DNA of 64,000 nt from Syntrophobotulus glycolicus DSM 8271. Lineage in GTDB: Bacteria; Bacillota; Desulfitobacteriia; Desulfitobacteriales; Syntrophobotulaceae. Shown one piece after another: positions 1-9,222 of this stretch; the stretch's first letter is position 1; every line of letters starts with the position of its first letter. The notes below the pieces were generated by a model. The model was not told where the DNA came from and made no database searches. It saw only the letters and a list, made by a program, of their open reading frames with translations. Made by a program: the position numbers and the translations under genes. The stretch spans positions 1,612,001 to 1,676,000 of the forward strand of contig NC_015172.1 in the NCBI RefSeq assembly GCF_000190635.1, read 5' to 3'.

Positions 1-1
1 G

Positions 2-97
2 ACCGATACCCCTGTTACTCCATTGGAAACAATGAACATGGCAAAAGAAACAGGCCGGAAAAACGGGCTGAAAAATGTTTATTTGGGTAATGTTTAA
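2..97 (+). CDS. C-terminal end of a PflA-like radical SAM protein (partial)
   Basis: An open frame runs in from the window edge and stops at 95-97. Its last residues, TPLETMNMAKETGRKNGL followed by KNVYLGNV, resemble the end of the AmmeMemoRadiSam-system / pyruvate formate-lyase-activating-enzyme-like radical SAM family, where a helix like this leads into a 'YVYLGN' strand. Family members known to me usually run on into a cysteine-rich tail after this strand, so the stop here is early. Only about 31 codons are visible and neither the SAM cysteine motif nor the start is in view. The call rests on this short match. Confidence 0.45.
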   Translation, partial: TDTPVTPLETMNMAKETGRKNGLKNVYLGNV

Positions 98-149
98 ATG
101 AGCGGGAGCTGTTTCTTAGAATCTTGCAACAAAGAGAAGGGGAAAGAGG

Positions 150-1028
150 ATGAACCTGAAAGACTATTGTTTTTTCGGAAATAAACCTTTTGTCATTGAG
201 CAATTTGATCCGGCCCAGACCGGGAAGTTCCAGCTTAAGAATGAAGTAGAAGAATTACACCATACGAACTTGCTTAAGATGCAGGAATTGCAGGACAGGC
301 TTTATGCAGAAAATAAGGAAGCACTGTTGATTATTTTTCAGGGTATGGATGCGTCAGGTAAGGACAGTGCTGTTAAGCATGTCATGGGCGGGGTGAACCC
401 CCAGGGAATAAATGTTCATAATTTTAAAAAGCCTTCGTCCGAAGAGCTTGACCATGACTATATGTGGAGGTCTATGCGGGTGATTCCCGAGAGAGGGAAA
501 ATAGGAGTATTCAACCGTTCCTATTATGAGGATGTATTAGTTGGCAAAGTGCACAAATTATATCAGGAGTCTTATCTGCCTGACAGGTGTAAGACAGATA
601 AAATATTTGAGCAGCGTTATCAGCAGATCAAAAATTATGAAAGATACCTGTACGAAAACGGGATAAGAGTCATAAAGTTTTTTCTTCATATTTCCAAGGA
701 AGAGCAGAAGAAACGTTTCCTGGAACGAATAGAGGATGATCAGAAAAACTGGAAATTCTCCGATTCTGATATGATTGAGCGTGATTACTGGGAAGAATAC
801 CAAAGGGCCTATCATGATGCGATCAATGCCACGGCAACAAGGATTGCTCCATGGTATGTCGTGCCTTCCGATAAAAAGTGGTTTGGACACTTCATCATTT
901 CAGAAACGATCATTGATACGCTCGAAAAGATCAATCCTCAATATCCGGCAGTCACCAGGGAAAGGAAAGAAAGGCTTCTGGAATTCCGAAGCAAGCTTTT
1001 GCGGGAAGAAGAACAGAGCAGTTTTTGA
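150..1028 (+). CDS. Polyphosphate kinase 2 family phosphotransferase
   Basis: 292 residues. The Walker A motif GMDASGKD lies at residues 65-72. It is followed by a GVNPQG stretch, EELDHDYMWR and FNRSYYEDVLVGKV, all hallmarks of the PPK2 family, and the wording is closest to the class III polyphosphate:nucleotide phosphotransferases. These cytosolic enzymes move phosphate between polyphosphate and nucleotides (AMP/ADP or GDP depending on class). The ATG at 150 follows a GGGGAAAGAGG ribosome site. It stands as a single gene, and length is normal for the family. The exact nucleotide preference cannot be read from sequence alone. Confidence 0.92.
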   Translation: MNLKDYCFFGNKPFVIEQFDPAQTGKFQLKNEVEELHHTNLLKMQELQDRLYAENKEALLIIFQGMDASGKDSAVKHVMGGVNPQGINVHNFKKPSSEELDHDYMWRSMRVIPERGKIGVFNRSYYEDVLVGKVHKLYQESYLPDRCKTDKIFEQRYQQIKNYERYLYENGIRVIKFFLHISKEEQKKRFLERIEDDQKNWKFSDSDMIERDYWEEYQRAYHDAINATATRIAPWYVVPSDKKWFGHFIISETIIDTLEKINPQYPAVTRERKERLLEFRSKLLREEEQSSF

Positions 1029-1045
1029 AAATTCCCTTTTTCATT

Positions 1046-1074
1046 TATGATTTTCCTCTTTCAAATGATATAAT
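1046..1074 (+). promoter_or_regulatory. Probable sigma-A promoter for lemA-TPM genes
   Basis: A perfect TATAAT -10 lies at 1069-1074, 58 bases before the LemA start. The -35 region (around 1045-1051) is weak. The element sits in the short gap after the PPK2 gene. Confidence 0.45.
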
Positions 1075-1132
1075 AAAGAAGATCTTAGGCTTATCGAAGA
1101 TGAAGCAAAAGGGAAAAACAGGAGGGTTAATG

Positions 1133-1702
1133 ATGAAGAAGTGGTTAATTGCGGCAGGTATTGTTGTAGTTTTGGTTATGCTGCTTGTTTCCGGGTATAA
1201 TAATCTTGTAAAAATGTCGGAAAGTGTTGACGGCAGTTGGGCTCAGGTTGAAAATCAGCTGCAGCGCCGGCTTGATCTGATTCCTAATTTGGTCGAAACA
1301 GTCAAGGGATATGCCGCTCAGGAGCAGGAAGTCTTTGGTCAGGTTTCCGATGCCCGGGCCAAACTGGCGGGAACGGTACAGGGAAATGCTACGGCAAGTG
1401 AGACAGCACAGGCTGATCAGGCCTTAACAAGCGCGGTCGGAAGATTATTGGCAATAGCTGAGAACTATCCTCAGTTAAAATCGGACGCCAACTTCCGTGC
1501 CCTTCAGGATGAGCTTGCCGGGACAGAAAACCGTATTGCTACAGTCAGGATGGATTATAATAATGCGGTTCAGGCTTATAATGCAAAAATAAAAACTTTC
1601 CCTACCCTGATTTATGCCAACATTTTTGGTTTTGACGAAAGAGATTATTTTAAAGCTGATGAAGGTGCAGCCAATGTTCCGAACGTTGATTTTTCGAAAT
1701 AG
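1133..1702 (+). CDS. lemA: LemA family membrane protein
   Basis: 189 residues from the chosen ATG at 1133, which has GGAGGG six bases upstream; the ATG at 1130 is possible but too close. One N-terminal membrane segment (LIAAGIVVVLVMLLVSG) is followed by a long helical region with the family motifs NNLVKMSESVDGSWAQVENQ, RRLDLIPNLVETVKGYA and YNNAVQAYN. LemA proteins are four-helix proteins with the N-terminus outside and one membrane anchor; their biochemical role is unclear. The next gene, 26 bases on, encodes a TPM-domain protein, and this LemA-TPM pairing is common in bacteria, suggesting a shared envelope function. Confidence 0.92.
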   Translation: MKKWLIAAGIVVVLVMLLVSGYNNLVKMSESVDGSWAQVENQLQRRLDLIPNLVETVKGYAAQEQEVFGQVSDARAKLAGTVQGNATASETAQADQALTSAVGRLLAIAENYPQLKSDANFRALQDELAGTENRIATVRMDYNNAVQAYNAKIKTFPTLIYANIFGFDERDYFKADEGAANVPNVDFSK

Positions 1703-1728
1703 GTAGAGAATGAAGGGAATGGGACTAC

Positions 1729-2499
1729 ATGAAGAGAATATCCCTTCTTGCCTTGTCTGTACTGTTTTCTATTCTGATTGTTTCGTCTTCAGGGCTGGCG
1801 GCAATATCCATTCCCCAGCCCGGCAGTCAGTTTTATGTTTTGGATCAGGCCAATGTTCTTGATCAGAGCACGGAACAAACGATTATCCAGACATCTGCCG
1901 CCTTGCAGCAGAAAACGAAAGCGCAGGTCGTCGTGCTCACCGTCAGCAGTCTGAATGGGGCTTCTCTGGAAGATTATGCATTGGCGGTCTTAAGGGGATG
2001 GGGCATCGGGGACCAGAAGCTGAATAACGGTCTGTTGATTCTTGTGTCTCCACAGGATAAATTGTCAAGGATAGAAGTGGGTTATGGACTGGAAGGGGCT
2101 TTGCCTGATGCGAAGACCGGACAAATCCAGGACAATTATATGATTCCCTATTTTAAAAACAATGACTATAACCAGGGAATCTTAAATGGGTACAGCGCAG
2201 TCCTGCAGGAGGTCGCCAAGGAATATCAGGTTGCGATCGATATTCAGGACCCGCAGGCTCTGCCTGTTTCTACTACAGATGAAAATGCCGGTCAAATGCC
2301 TCTTTGGGCGATCATTCTGATCCTTATTCTGCTTATTCCGCTTTTCTACCTGGATCACCGTTATCTGAACGGGTTTATCTTTGGAATGATCCTGGGAATG
2401 CTGTTCCGAAGAGGCGGCGGAGGCGGCTTCGGCGGAGGTGGTGGATTTGGCGGAGGCGGCGGGTCCGGGGGCGGCGGAGGCAGCTCCAGAGGCTGGTAG
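1729..2499 (+). CDS. TPM domain (YgcG-type) membrane protein with glycine-rich tail
   Basis: 256 residues. An N-terminal signal peptide or anchor (LLALSVLFSILIVSSSGLAA) precedes a TPM domain at about residues 35-175, with the typical start FYVLDQANVLD and the VGYGLEGALPDA motif. A membrane segment near residues 190-205 (WAIILILILLIPLFYL) follows, then a tail of almost pure Gly/Ser/Phe. TPM domains sit outside the membrane in bacteria; a metal-linked phosphatase activity is known for a plant homologue, but the bacterial role is unsettled. It lies in an operon with LemA. The glycine tail produces a GGC/GGA-rich stretch that is coding, not a repeat element. Confidence 0.9.
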   Translation: MKRISLLALSVLFSILIVSSSGLAAISIPQPGSQFYVLDQANVLDQSTEQTIIQTSAALQQKTKAQVVVLTVSSLNGASLEDYALAVLRGWGIGDQKLNNGLLILVSPQDKLSRIEVGYGLEGALPDAKTGQIQDNYMIPYFKNNDYNQGILNGYSAVLQEVAKEYQVAIDIQDPQALPVSTTDENAGQMPLWAIILILILLIPLFYLDHRYLNGFIFGMILGMLFRRGGGGGFGGGGGFGGGGGSGGGGGSSRGW

Positions 2500-2528
2500 G
2501 CAGGGCCAAGAAGGAAATACACGAGTAA

Positions 2529-2566
2529 AGAAGAACTATATTAGTAAAATGATATGGTTCTTTTTT
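2529..2566 (+). terminator. Rho-independent terminator after the TPM gene
   Basis: Stem AAGAACTATAT (2531-2541) pairs with ATATGGTTCTT (2552-2562), with G-T pairs allowed, and runs into six T at 2561-2566. Confidence 0.7.
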
Positions 2567-2598
2567 CATTGAACTATGGTGATAAGGGGGCTTTGATG

Positions 2599-2874
2599 AT
2601 GACTCATGAAGAGAGAATGCAAAGGATTAACGAGTTATACAGGAAATCTCAGGCTGAAGGCCTGACAGAAGAGGAAAAGCTGGAACAGCAGCAGCTTCGC
2701 CAGGAATATTTGGGCGTATTCCGGGAAAATTTCCGGAAACAATTGGAATCGATAGAAATTGTTGATGTTGACGGTGAAGGCAGGATTATCCACACAGGGC
2801 ATTCGGACTGTGGATGTTCTGCTTGCACAAGTAAACGGCTGGTCAGGAAAAAAGACGGCAATAACCGGAGCTGA
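2599..2874 (+). CDS. DUF896 (YnzC/UPF0291-type) small protein with cysteine tail
   Basis: 91 residues from the ATG at 2599, eight bases after AAGGGGG; an ATG at 2596 is almost as good. The N-terminal 60 residues match the DUF896 family (EERMQRINELYRKSQ, EGLTEEEKLEQQQLRQEYL), a short two-helix cytosolic protein of unknown function; the best studied relative is YnzC, encoded in the Bacillus subtilis LexA/SOS-controlled yneA operon. Beyond the usual family end this copy adds a basic tail with three clustered cysteines (DCGCSAC). That tail could bind a metal or form disulfides; this is inference. It is monocistronic, between a terminator and the icd promoter. Confidence 0.85.
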   Translation: MTHEERMQRINELYRKSQAEGLTEEEKLEQQQLRQEYLGVFRENFRKQLESIEIVDVDGEGRIIHTGHSDCGCSACTSKRLVRKKDGNNRS

Positions 2875-2904
2875 CCTTTCCTTATACTGTATACTTGCTT
2901 AATC

Positions 2905-2936
2905 TTGTTAAATCGGAATCTTATCTATAGTATAAT
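2905..2936 (+). promoter_or_regulatory. Probable promoter of isocitrate dehydrogenase gene
   Basis: A perfect TATAAT lies at 2931-2936. The best -35-like hexamer, TTGTTA at 2905-2910, is spaced by 20 bases, longer than ideal, so only the -10 is firm. Confidence 0.45.
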
Positions 2937-3004
2937 ATTCCTGACGCTGATGTTGGCTGCTGGAGGAGAAGCTTTTATTGATACATATCTTTAAGGAGGA
3001 AAAA

Positions 3005-4213
3005 ATGGCAAAGATTCAAATGAATGTTCCGCTCGTAGAGATGGATGGAGATGAGATGACCAGAATCATCTGGAAGTCTATTAAAGAAATCCTGCTGGTG
3101 CCCTATATTGACCTGAAAACAGAGTATTTTGACCTGGGGCTGCCCAAAAGGGATGAAACCGATGATCAAATTACAGTTGATGCGGCCCTGGCCACGAAAA
3201 AATATGGCGTGGCAGTCAAATGCGCAACCATAACTCCCAATGGGCAGAGAATGAAGGAGTATGACCTTAAGCAGATGTGGAAAAGTCCCAATGGAACAAT
3301 CAGGGCTATTTTAGACGGCACTGTATTTCGTTCTCCCATCATTGTCAACGGAATCCACCCTTTAGTATCCAATTGGAAAAGACCAATTACGATCGCCAGG
3401 CATGCCTACGGGGATATTTACAGAAATGTCGAGTACCGGGTGGAAGAAGCGGGAAAAGCAGAACTTGTGTTCACCAATCAAAAAGGGGAAGAATCCCGCC
3501 AAACCATCTTTGAGTTTAAGGACAAAGGTGTTCTGATGGGAATGCATAATTTAGACCAGTCGATTGCCAGCTTTGCCCGCGCTTGTTTTAATTATGCTTT
3601 GGACATCAAACAGGATCTTTGGTTTTCCACCAAAGACACCATTTCGAAACAATATGATCACACATTTAAGGATATTTTCCAGGAGATTTTCGAGAAGGAG
3701 TACCAGGATAAATTTAAAGCGGCCAATATTGAATATTTCTATACCCTGATTGATGATGCCGTTGCCCGCATAATGCGGTCGGAAGGCGGTTATTTATGGG
3801 CTTGCAAGAACTACGACGGAGATGTCATGTCCGATATGGTGGCGACAGCTTTTGGCAGCCTGGCTATGATGACTTCCGTTTTGGTTTCTCCGGAAGGCAA
3901 TTACGAATTTGAAGCAGCCCACGGTACGGTTACACAGCATTATTACAGGCACTTAAAAGGGGAAGAAACATCCACCAATTCGATGGCTACGATTTTTGCC
4001 TGGACAGGGGCTTTAAGAAAACGCGGAGAACTGGACGGGCTGGCAGACCTGGTTTTATTTGCCGATAAGCTGGAAAGTGCTTCTCTGAAGACGATTGAAG
4101 CCGGCCTGATGACAAAAGACCTTTCTTTGATTTCTGAGCTTCCGAACAAAAAAACGGTCAATACTGAACAATTTTTAATTGAAGTCAGAAAGACCTTTGA
4201 CAGCATAAAATAA
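3005..4213 (+). CDS. icd: NADP-dependent isocitrate dehydrogenase
   Basis: 402 residues from the ATG at 3005, which has AAGGAGG (2993-2999) upstream; a TTG at 2978 is in frame but lies upstream of that site. The sequence matches the eukaryotic-like (type II) homodimeric [20 protein letters not shown] at the N-terminus, [34 protein letters not shown] (the isocitrate-binding serine and arginine region), [14 protein letters not shown]-type metal-binding aspartates, and [10 protein letters not shown] with the NADP-binding loop. It oxidatively decarboxylates isocitrate to 2-oxoglutarate, giving NADPH and a glutamate precursor. It appears monocistronic. Confidence 0.96.
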   Translation: MAKIQMNVPLVEMDGDEMTRIIWKSIKEILLVPYIDLKTEYFDLGLPKRDETDDQITVDAALATKKYGVAVKCATITPNGQRMKEYDLKQMWKSPNGTIRAILDGTVFRSPIIVNGIHPLVSNWKRPITIARHAYGDIYRNVEYRVEEAGKAELVFTNQKGEESRQTIFEFKDKGVLMGMHNLDQSIASFARACFNYALDIKQDLWFSTKDTISKQYDHTFKDIFQEIFEKEYQDKFKAANIEYFYTLIDDAVARIMRSEGGYLWACKNYDGDVMSDMVATAFGSLAMMTSVLVSPEGNYEFEAAHGTVTQHYYRHLKGEETSTNSMATIFAWTGALRKRGELDGLADLVLFADKLESASLKTIEAGLMTKDLSLISELPNKKTVNTEQFLIEVRKTFDSIK

Positions 4214-4246
4214 GAAGGATATTTCTTCATAGAGTTTTAAACACAA

Positions 4247-4290
4247 GGCTTGTCTGCTATGATGCGAATGCTTTTTAGCAGACAGGAGCC
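4247..4290 (+). other. Stable RNA hairpin in the icd-surface protein gap
   Basis: GGCT plus TGTCTGCTA (4247-4259) pairs with TAGCAGACA (4276-4284) and AGCC (4287-4290), forming a 13-bp stem with a two-base bulge. It has no T-run. It lies immediately upstream of the terminator at 4298. Together they could be the 3' end of icd or a leader of the surface-protein gene. Confidence 0.5.
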
Positions 4291-4297
4291 AGAGCGT

Positions 4298-4331
4298 AAC
4301 CGGCCGGGAGGCCGGTTATTGTTTATTTTTG
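4298..4331 (+). terminator. Rho-independent terminator (icd end or leader attenuator)
   Basis: A perfect 8-bp stem, AACCGGCC (4298-4305) with GGCCGGTT (4310-4317) around a GGGA loop, is followed by the T-rich run ATTGTTTATTTTT. It terminates transcription 120 bases before the next start codon. Confidence 0.8.
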
Positions 4332-4450
4332 AAATGTAGTTTTTGCATTTTTTATTGGAAAAAGAAGGGAAGGGGTTTTGGAAGTCGAATAATATACCAG
4401 AGAAGAGAAATGAAGAGAATTCTGTAAAGAGAAAAGAGGGGATTGAAAGA

Positions 4451-6841
4451 ATGAAAAAAGCAGAACTGAGACCAGTTTGTCTGGTGCTCACCTTGGTGAT
4501 GTCATTATTGCTGTTTCCAAATACTGTTGTGGCGGCTGTTCCGTCAGCACCAGAGAAGCTTAAAGCGACTACGGTCAGTTCCAGTCAGATAAAACTAGAA
4601 TGGGATCCTGTCGATGACGCAACCGGCTACTATGTTTATATGGCGACATCATTAGACGGTTCTTATAAAAAACAAGCCACAGTAACGACAACATCCTATA
4701 AAAATAAAACAAAAGAATTGGCTCCATCCACTGCCTATTACTTTAAAATTAAGGCATACAACAGCAGCGGATCAAGCGAGTATTCCAGGGAAACGTCAGC
4801 GAAAACGGCAGCGCCGACGGAAGAACCGGGGACGCCGGGTGATTTTTCAGCAGCGGCTACCGGTCCCGCTGAAATCGAGCTCACCTGGGATGCCGCCAGG
4901 GATGCGACAGAATATTACATTTACCGGTCGACATCTTCAGATAGCTCCTATACTCAAATCGCAAAAGTGAAAGAAACGTATTATACAAATTCCGGTCTGA
5001 TCGCAGACAGGACCTATTATTACAAAATCAGGGCATATAATAAAATTGGTCTGGGCAACTTCTCCAGGATGGACAGTGCGACGACCTTTGAGGAAGCGAG
5101 TACGCTTGACGCCCCTTCAGAGCTCACGGCAACCGCGCAAGGTTCGGGTAAAATATACCTGACCTGGGATTCGGTTTTAGATGCCGCGTCATATTATGTT
5201 TACAGATCCACTTCATACAATGGCACCTATACCAAAATAGGTACGGCCACGACAGAGTCTTATTCGGATACCGGTCTTATGGATAAGACGACCTATTATT
5301 ATAAAGTGAGAGCTCATCACAGTGAAGAGACAAGTGAGGAGTCTTCCGTGGCCTATGTGACGACGGGGACAGCCGGTTCCATATCAGGAAGCACAGTGCG
5401 TTTAGCCGGTCAAAACAGATATGGGACTTCGGCGGCGGTCGCTAAATCCGGATGGTCGTCCTCTTATTATGCAGTGGTCGTCAGTGGGGAAGATTTCCCC
5501 GATGCTTTGTGCAGCGCTCCTCTCGCCCAAACCTACAATGCTCCTGTTTTATTGACCTCAAAGTACAAATTGGACGACCAAACCAAAAATCAATTGTCCG
5601 GGCTTCAGGTTAAACAGGTATTTATTGTCGGGGGAACCGGAGTGATCGCTTCCAACGTGGAACTGGCAATTAAAGGGATGGGGATTGCCGTTGTCAGGAT
5701 CGCCGGGAATGACCGTTATGAGACATCTGTTCTGGTGGCCAGGGCTCTTCTCAGTCAGACGGATAAGGCGGTGATTACCAACGGGGACAATTTTTCTGAC
5801 GCTTTGTCGATTTCTTCGATCGCGGCCATCAAAGGGTATCCTATCCTCCTCACGGCCAGAGATTATACTCCGCCTGCTCTAAAACAATACTTAAAGGACA
5901 ATATTAGCAGTACCTATGTTATCGGGGGTTCCGCGGCGGTAAGCAATACCGTTTACAATTCGCTTCCTGCACCGGCCCGGATCAGCGGAACCGACAGGTA
6001 TGAAACCAACTTGAATATCCTGAAAACCTTTGACAGTGATTTTGATTTTGCAACCTGCTACCTTTCTACCGGTGTCAATTATCCGGATGCCTTGTCAGGT
6101 TCGGCTTTGGCGGCCAAAAATAAAGCTCCGATTATCCTGACAAAAAATTCCCTGAACCAGTCCGCCAAAAGTTATTTAGAAGGGAAAAACATTGAAAAAA
6201 TCGTAGGCTTGGGCGGGAGCGGAGTGATTTCGGACAATTTTCTCAAAAGCCTGGCCAGTATGGTATCAAGCTCTCCTGAAACTCCCGCTGCCCCTGACCG
6301 TGTTGTCCCCTCTGTCCCCGCCAATTTCACCGTAAAGGCTTCCAGTTCCAGTGAAATAGACTTGGACTGGGATTCAGTCAGTCATGCTGTGGCCTACGAT
6401 GTTTACAGAGCAAAGTCATCAAGCGGGAATTATTCCAAGATTGGGACAGTAACCTCTTCCAGTTACACGGACCACGGTTTAAAAGAGGATACCACTTATT
6501 ATTACAAGGTTCAGGCCCGCAACAGTTACGGGACAAGCGCATATTCCGCCAAAGACCACGCAACAACCAAAATCGTGCTCGATGCTCCTGATGATCTGGA
6601 AGCAACCGCTGTGGACTCAGATGAGATAGAGCTGACCTGGGATGAAGTAAGCGGAGCCACAGCATATTATGTTTATCGGTCCGTAGCGGGGGGAGCTTAT
6701 ACCAAGATCGCGACGGTAAGAACTGAATATTATTCCAATACCGGCCTTTCCTCGGGGAAAACCTATTCCTATCGGGTGAGAGCTTACAGGGGCGGCGAGC
6801 TAAGCTCCTATTCTTCAACTGTTTCCGCCACCACAGACTGA
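4451..6841 (+). CDS. Secreted surface protein: five FN3 domains flanking three CWB2 repeats
   Basis: 796 residues from the ATG at 4451, nine bases after GAGGGG; the open frame extends 36 codons upstream without a ribosome site. A signal peptide (residues 1-29, ending NTVVAA) is followed by three fibronectin type III domains (about 30-310), three cell-wall-binding-2 repeats (about 316-605, starting VRLAGQNRYGTSAAVA, VRIAGNDRYETSVLVA and ARISGTDRYETNL), and two more FN3 domains (about 620-796). CWB2 triplets bind anionic wall polymers in Clostridia and hold proteins at the surface; FN3 modules act as spacers or carbohydrate/protein contacts. No catalytic domain is visible, so it is probably structural or adhesive. 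A second CWB2 protein lies at the end of the window. Confidence 0.93.
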   Translation: MKKAELRPVCLVLTLVMSLLLFPNTVVAAVPSAPEKLKATTVSSSQIKLEWDPVDDATGYYVYMATSLDGSYKKQATVTTTSYKNKTKELAPSTAYYFKIKAYNSSGSSEYSRETSAKTAAPTEEPGTPGDFSAAATGPAEIELTWDAARDATEYYIYRSTSSDSSYTQIAKVKETYYTNSGLIADRTYYYKIRAYNKIGLGNFSRMDSATTFEEASTLDAPSELTATAQGSGKIYLTWDSVLDAASYYVYRSTSYNGTYTKIGTATTESYSDTGLMDKTTYYYKVRAHHSEETSEESSVAYVTTGTAGSISGSTVRLAGQNRYGTSAAVAKSGWSSSYYAVVVSGEDFPDALCSAPLAQTYNAPVLLTSKYKLDDQTKNQLSGLQVKQVFIVGGTGVIASNVELAIKGMGIAVVRIAGNDRYETSVLVARALLSQTDKAVITNGDNFSDALSISSIAAIKGYPILLTARDYTPPALKQYLKDNISSTYVIGGSAAVSNTVYNSLPAPARISGTDRYETNLNILKTFDSDFDFATCYLSTGVNYPDALSGSALAAKNKAPIILTKNSLNQSAKSYLEGKNIEKIVGLGGSGVISDNFLKSLASMVSSSPETPAAPDRVVPSVPANFTVKASSSSEIDLDWDSVSHAVAYDVYRAKSSSGNYSKIGTVTSSSYTDHGLKEDTTYYYKVQARNSYGTSAYSAKDHATTKIVLDAPDDLEATAVDSDEIELTWDEVSGATAYYVYRSVAGGAYTKIATVRTEYYSNTGLSSGKTYSYRVRAYRGGELSSYSSTVSATTD

Positions 6842-6881
6842 GACTGGGGTGGGGGACAAAAGGACTGATCTTCCTAAAAAG

Positions 6882-6918
6882 ACAGCGGGGTAAGGCGTAA
6901 TGTGCCTAACCCCGCTGC
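6882..6918. terminator. Bidirectional terminator between convergent genes
   Basis: CAGCGGGGTAAGGC (6883-6896) pairs with GCCTAACCCCGCTG (6904-6917) with one mismatch. T-rich sequence follows on the plus strand and A-rich sequence precedes it, so it can serve both the surface-protein gene and the minus-strand YgiQ gene. The YgiQ stop codon (6906-6908) lies inside the stem. Confidence 0.8.
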
Positions 6919-8786
6919 TTTTGCTTCTTTCTGTGATTGGTCGGATGGCTTTGAGGTTTTTTATTCTCTGCAGCCTTTCTTCTTGGTCTGATCAGGCATT
7001 TTGGCCCAAAACCGATCAGGTCGGATCTGCCGGCTTGAAACAAGGCTGAATAAACCAAATGATAATTTTTGGGATCCCGATATTGCAAAAGGGCCCTTTG
7101 CATCGCTTTTTCAGTCTTTTTTTTAGGGATATAGACTGTTTCTTCCGTCAGAGGATCAATTCCGGTATAGTACATGGTGGTGGACAGGGTTCCGGGTGTG
7201 GGGTAAAAATCCTGGACTTGTTCGGGCTGATAATGAATATCTCTTAAGTATTCCGCCAGTTCTATGGCTGTCGCTAAGGTGCTTCCGGGATGGCTGGACA
7301 TAAAGTAAGGAACGAGAAACTGATTTTTCCCTAAGGTTTCATTCAAGTGCATATACGTTTTCCTGAACTGGTCAAATGTTTTTCCCGCGGGCTTTCTCAT
7401 GTACTTTAATACTTCCGCGGAAACGTGCTCCGGCGCTACCTTAAGCTGGCCGCTGATATGATGCTTCACCAGCTCTTTAAGAAATTTGCCGTTCTTCTCC
7501 GCCATAATGTAATCATACCTTAAGCCTGAACGGACAAAGACTTTTTTGACTTTGGACAGATTTCTTAATTGCTGTAAAAGGTTTAAATAGTCGGAGTGGT
7601 CAACATCAAGGTTTTTACAGAGGGAAGGAGATAAACAATTTTTGCTTTGACAAACCCCTTCTGAAAGCTGTTTTCGACAGGCGGGCTGCCGGAAATTGGC
7701 CGTGGGTCCTCCGACATCATGGATATACCCTTTGAAATCTTCCAGGCTTGTCATCTTCACCGCTTCATTGATAATAGATTGGGAACTCCTGCTCTGAACG
7801 ATTCTGCCCTGATGAAAAGCGATTGAACAAAAGGCGCAATTGCCGAAACACCCTCTTGAGCTGACAATACTGAATCTGACCTCTTCCAGGGCCGGGACTC
7901 CCCCTTGTTTTTCGTAGATGGGATGACTGTTTCTGGTGTAAGGCAGGGAATAGACCTGATCCAATTCTGACCGGTTAAGAGGGATCTGAGGCCTGTTTTG
8001 AACGAGGTATTTGTTGGCGTGCCGCTGAACAAGGACTTTGCCTTTAAGCGGATCCTGCTCCCGGTACTGAAGCTTAAACGCTTCCGCATAGGCTTCTTTT
8101 TCATCCGAGACTTTTTTAAAAGACGGGATTTCCCGATATTGACCAAGGGAAGCCAGGTCTTTTTCTTCAACAATAAAGCAGGTCCCTGAAACATGGCGGA
8201 TATATTGAACCTCATAGCCGTCATTTAAGCAGCGGGCGATTTCAACGATTTGTTTTTCCCCCATCCCATAGACCAGTAAGTCAGCGCCGCTGTCAATCAG
8301 GATAGACCTGCGGACGGTATCATTCCAATAATCATAATGGGCAAATCTTCTTAAACTTGCTTCTACTCCGCCGATGATCACAGGGATATTTTTGTAGGCT
8401 TCCCGAATTCTGTTGCAATAGACGATTGTCGCCCGGTCAGGTCGTAATCCCGTTTTTCCGCCCGGGGAATAATAATCTTTTTCTCTCGGTTTCTTATTGA
8501 CTGTATAATGATTGACCAGAGAATCCATATTCCCGGCGGTGACCAAAAAACCCAGTCTCGGCTGACCCAGCCGCCTGAAGTCATGGGCGCTTTTCCAGTC
8601 CGGCTGGGCGATGATGCCCACTTTGAAGCCTTCATTTTCCAATACCCTGGAAATTACTGCCGTGCAGAAACTATGGTGATCAACATAGGCATCGCCACTG
8701 ACTAAAATAAAATCAGGCTGATTCCAGCCTCTGGCGGTCATCTCTTCGATACTGACAGGTAAAAATGGATTGTCGATCATCGTCAC
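6906..8786 (-). CDS. YgiQ family radical SAM protein
   Basis: 626 residues. The radical SAM cluster motif is in the middle, not the N-terminus, as usual for YgiQ/UPF0313: [20 protein letters not shown] near residue 310, giving CX3CX2C. The N-terminal part ([20 protein letters not shown]) and C-terminal [18 protein letters not shown] region also match. Proteins of this family bind a 4Fe-4S cluster and SAM, but the reaction is unknown. The listed start is a GTG at 8786 (GTG-ACG-ATG); an ATG two codons later at 8780 is equally possible because the ribosome site is weak. It is monocistronic and convergent with the surface-protein gene. Confidence 0.9.
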   Translation of the reverse strand: MTMIDNPFLPVSIEEMTARGWNQPDFILVSGDAYVDHHSFCTAVISRVLENEGFKVGIIAQPDWKSAHDFRRLGQPRLGFLVTAGNMDSLVNHYTVNKKPREKDYYSPGGKTGLRPDRATIVYCNRIREAYKNIPVIIGGVEASLRRFAHYDYWNDTVRRSILIDSGADLLVYGMGEKQIVEIARCLNDGYEVQYIRHVSGTCFIVEEKDLASLGQYREIPSFKKVSDEKEAYAEAFKLQYREQDPLKGKVLVQRHANKYLVQNRPQIPLNRSELDQVYSLPYTRNSHPIYEKQGGVPALEEVRFSIVSSRGCFGNCAFCSIAFHQGRIVQSRSSQSIINEAVKMTSLEDFKGYIHDVGGPTANFRQPACRKQLSEGVCQSKNCLSPSLCKNLDVDHSDYLNLLQQLRNLSKVKKVFVRSGLRYDYIMAEKNGKFLKELVKHHISGQLKVAPEHVSAEVLKYMRKPAGKTFDQFRKTYMHLNETLGKNQFLVPYFMSSHPGSTLATAIELAEYLRDIHYQPEQVQDFYPTPGTLSTTMYYTGIDPLTEETVYIPKKKTEKAMQRALLQYRDPKNYHLVYSALFQAGRSDLIGFGPKCLIRPRRKAAENKKPQSHPTNHRKKQKQRG

Positions 8787-9222
8787 TTTCTCAAACCTGA
8801 CCTTCTTTACGAATAAATTAAGGAATAAATCAAGCGACTATCTTAAGATAATCGCTTTCAAGCCCCAAAATACCCAAAATATTTTGCTTACATTATACCG
8901 ACTGGAGAGGATAAAGTAAAGCTGAGATTCCAGATTTTTTCAATTAAAAGCAATCAAGATAGAATGTAAATCAGCACAAAAAATGTGTATAATGGTGTAT
9001 ATATATTTTTAAGATTGAGTTCATCGCAGTCCCAACTTGTTAAAAATTACTCAAATTTAAATATTTGTTAATCATGGAGGATTTTTTGTTTTTTCAGAGA
9101 ATAAGATAAAACATTATTTAGCTATTTTTGCTGAAAAAGTAAGTTATAACTATGATTTGGTAATGTTTTGTAATGAAAAAATAGATGAAATTTCTATGAA
9201 CTAAATAATAAAGGGTGAAAAC
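8787..9222. other. Divergent intergenic region upstream of the polysaccharide operon
   Basis: This 436-base AT-rich gap separates ygiQ (minus) from the polysaccharide operon (plus). It holds a near-perfect palindrome at 8832-8857 and a TATAAT at 8988-8993 (with weak TGTAAA at 8965-8970, 17-base spacing) that probably drives the operon, which would leave a leader of about 220 bases. A GGAGG at 9076-9080 sits in that leader but no convincing gene follows. A short open stretch at 9061-9195 has no usable start. Confidence 0.5.
8832..8857. promoter_or_regulatory. 26-bp palindrome, candidate operator
   Basis: AAGCGACTATCTT (8832-8844) and AAGATAATCGCTT (8845-8857) form an inverted repeat with 12 of 13 pairs matching and no loop. 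It lies 46 bases upstream of the ygiQ start. There is no T-run, so an operator is more likely than a terminator; the regulator is unknown. Confidence 0.45.

Noticed and set aside
2405-2495. GGC/GGA-rich stretch resembling a repeat element
   Set aside because: It encodes the glycine-rich tail of the TPM protein in an unbroken frame, a known feature of that family.
9061-9195. Short open stretch with protein-like composition upstream of the phosphoglycosyltransferase gene
   Set aside because: It has no ATG/GTG/TTG with a ribosome site in frame before most of its length, and no family match; it may be a gene remnant but cannot be supported.
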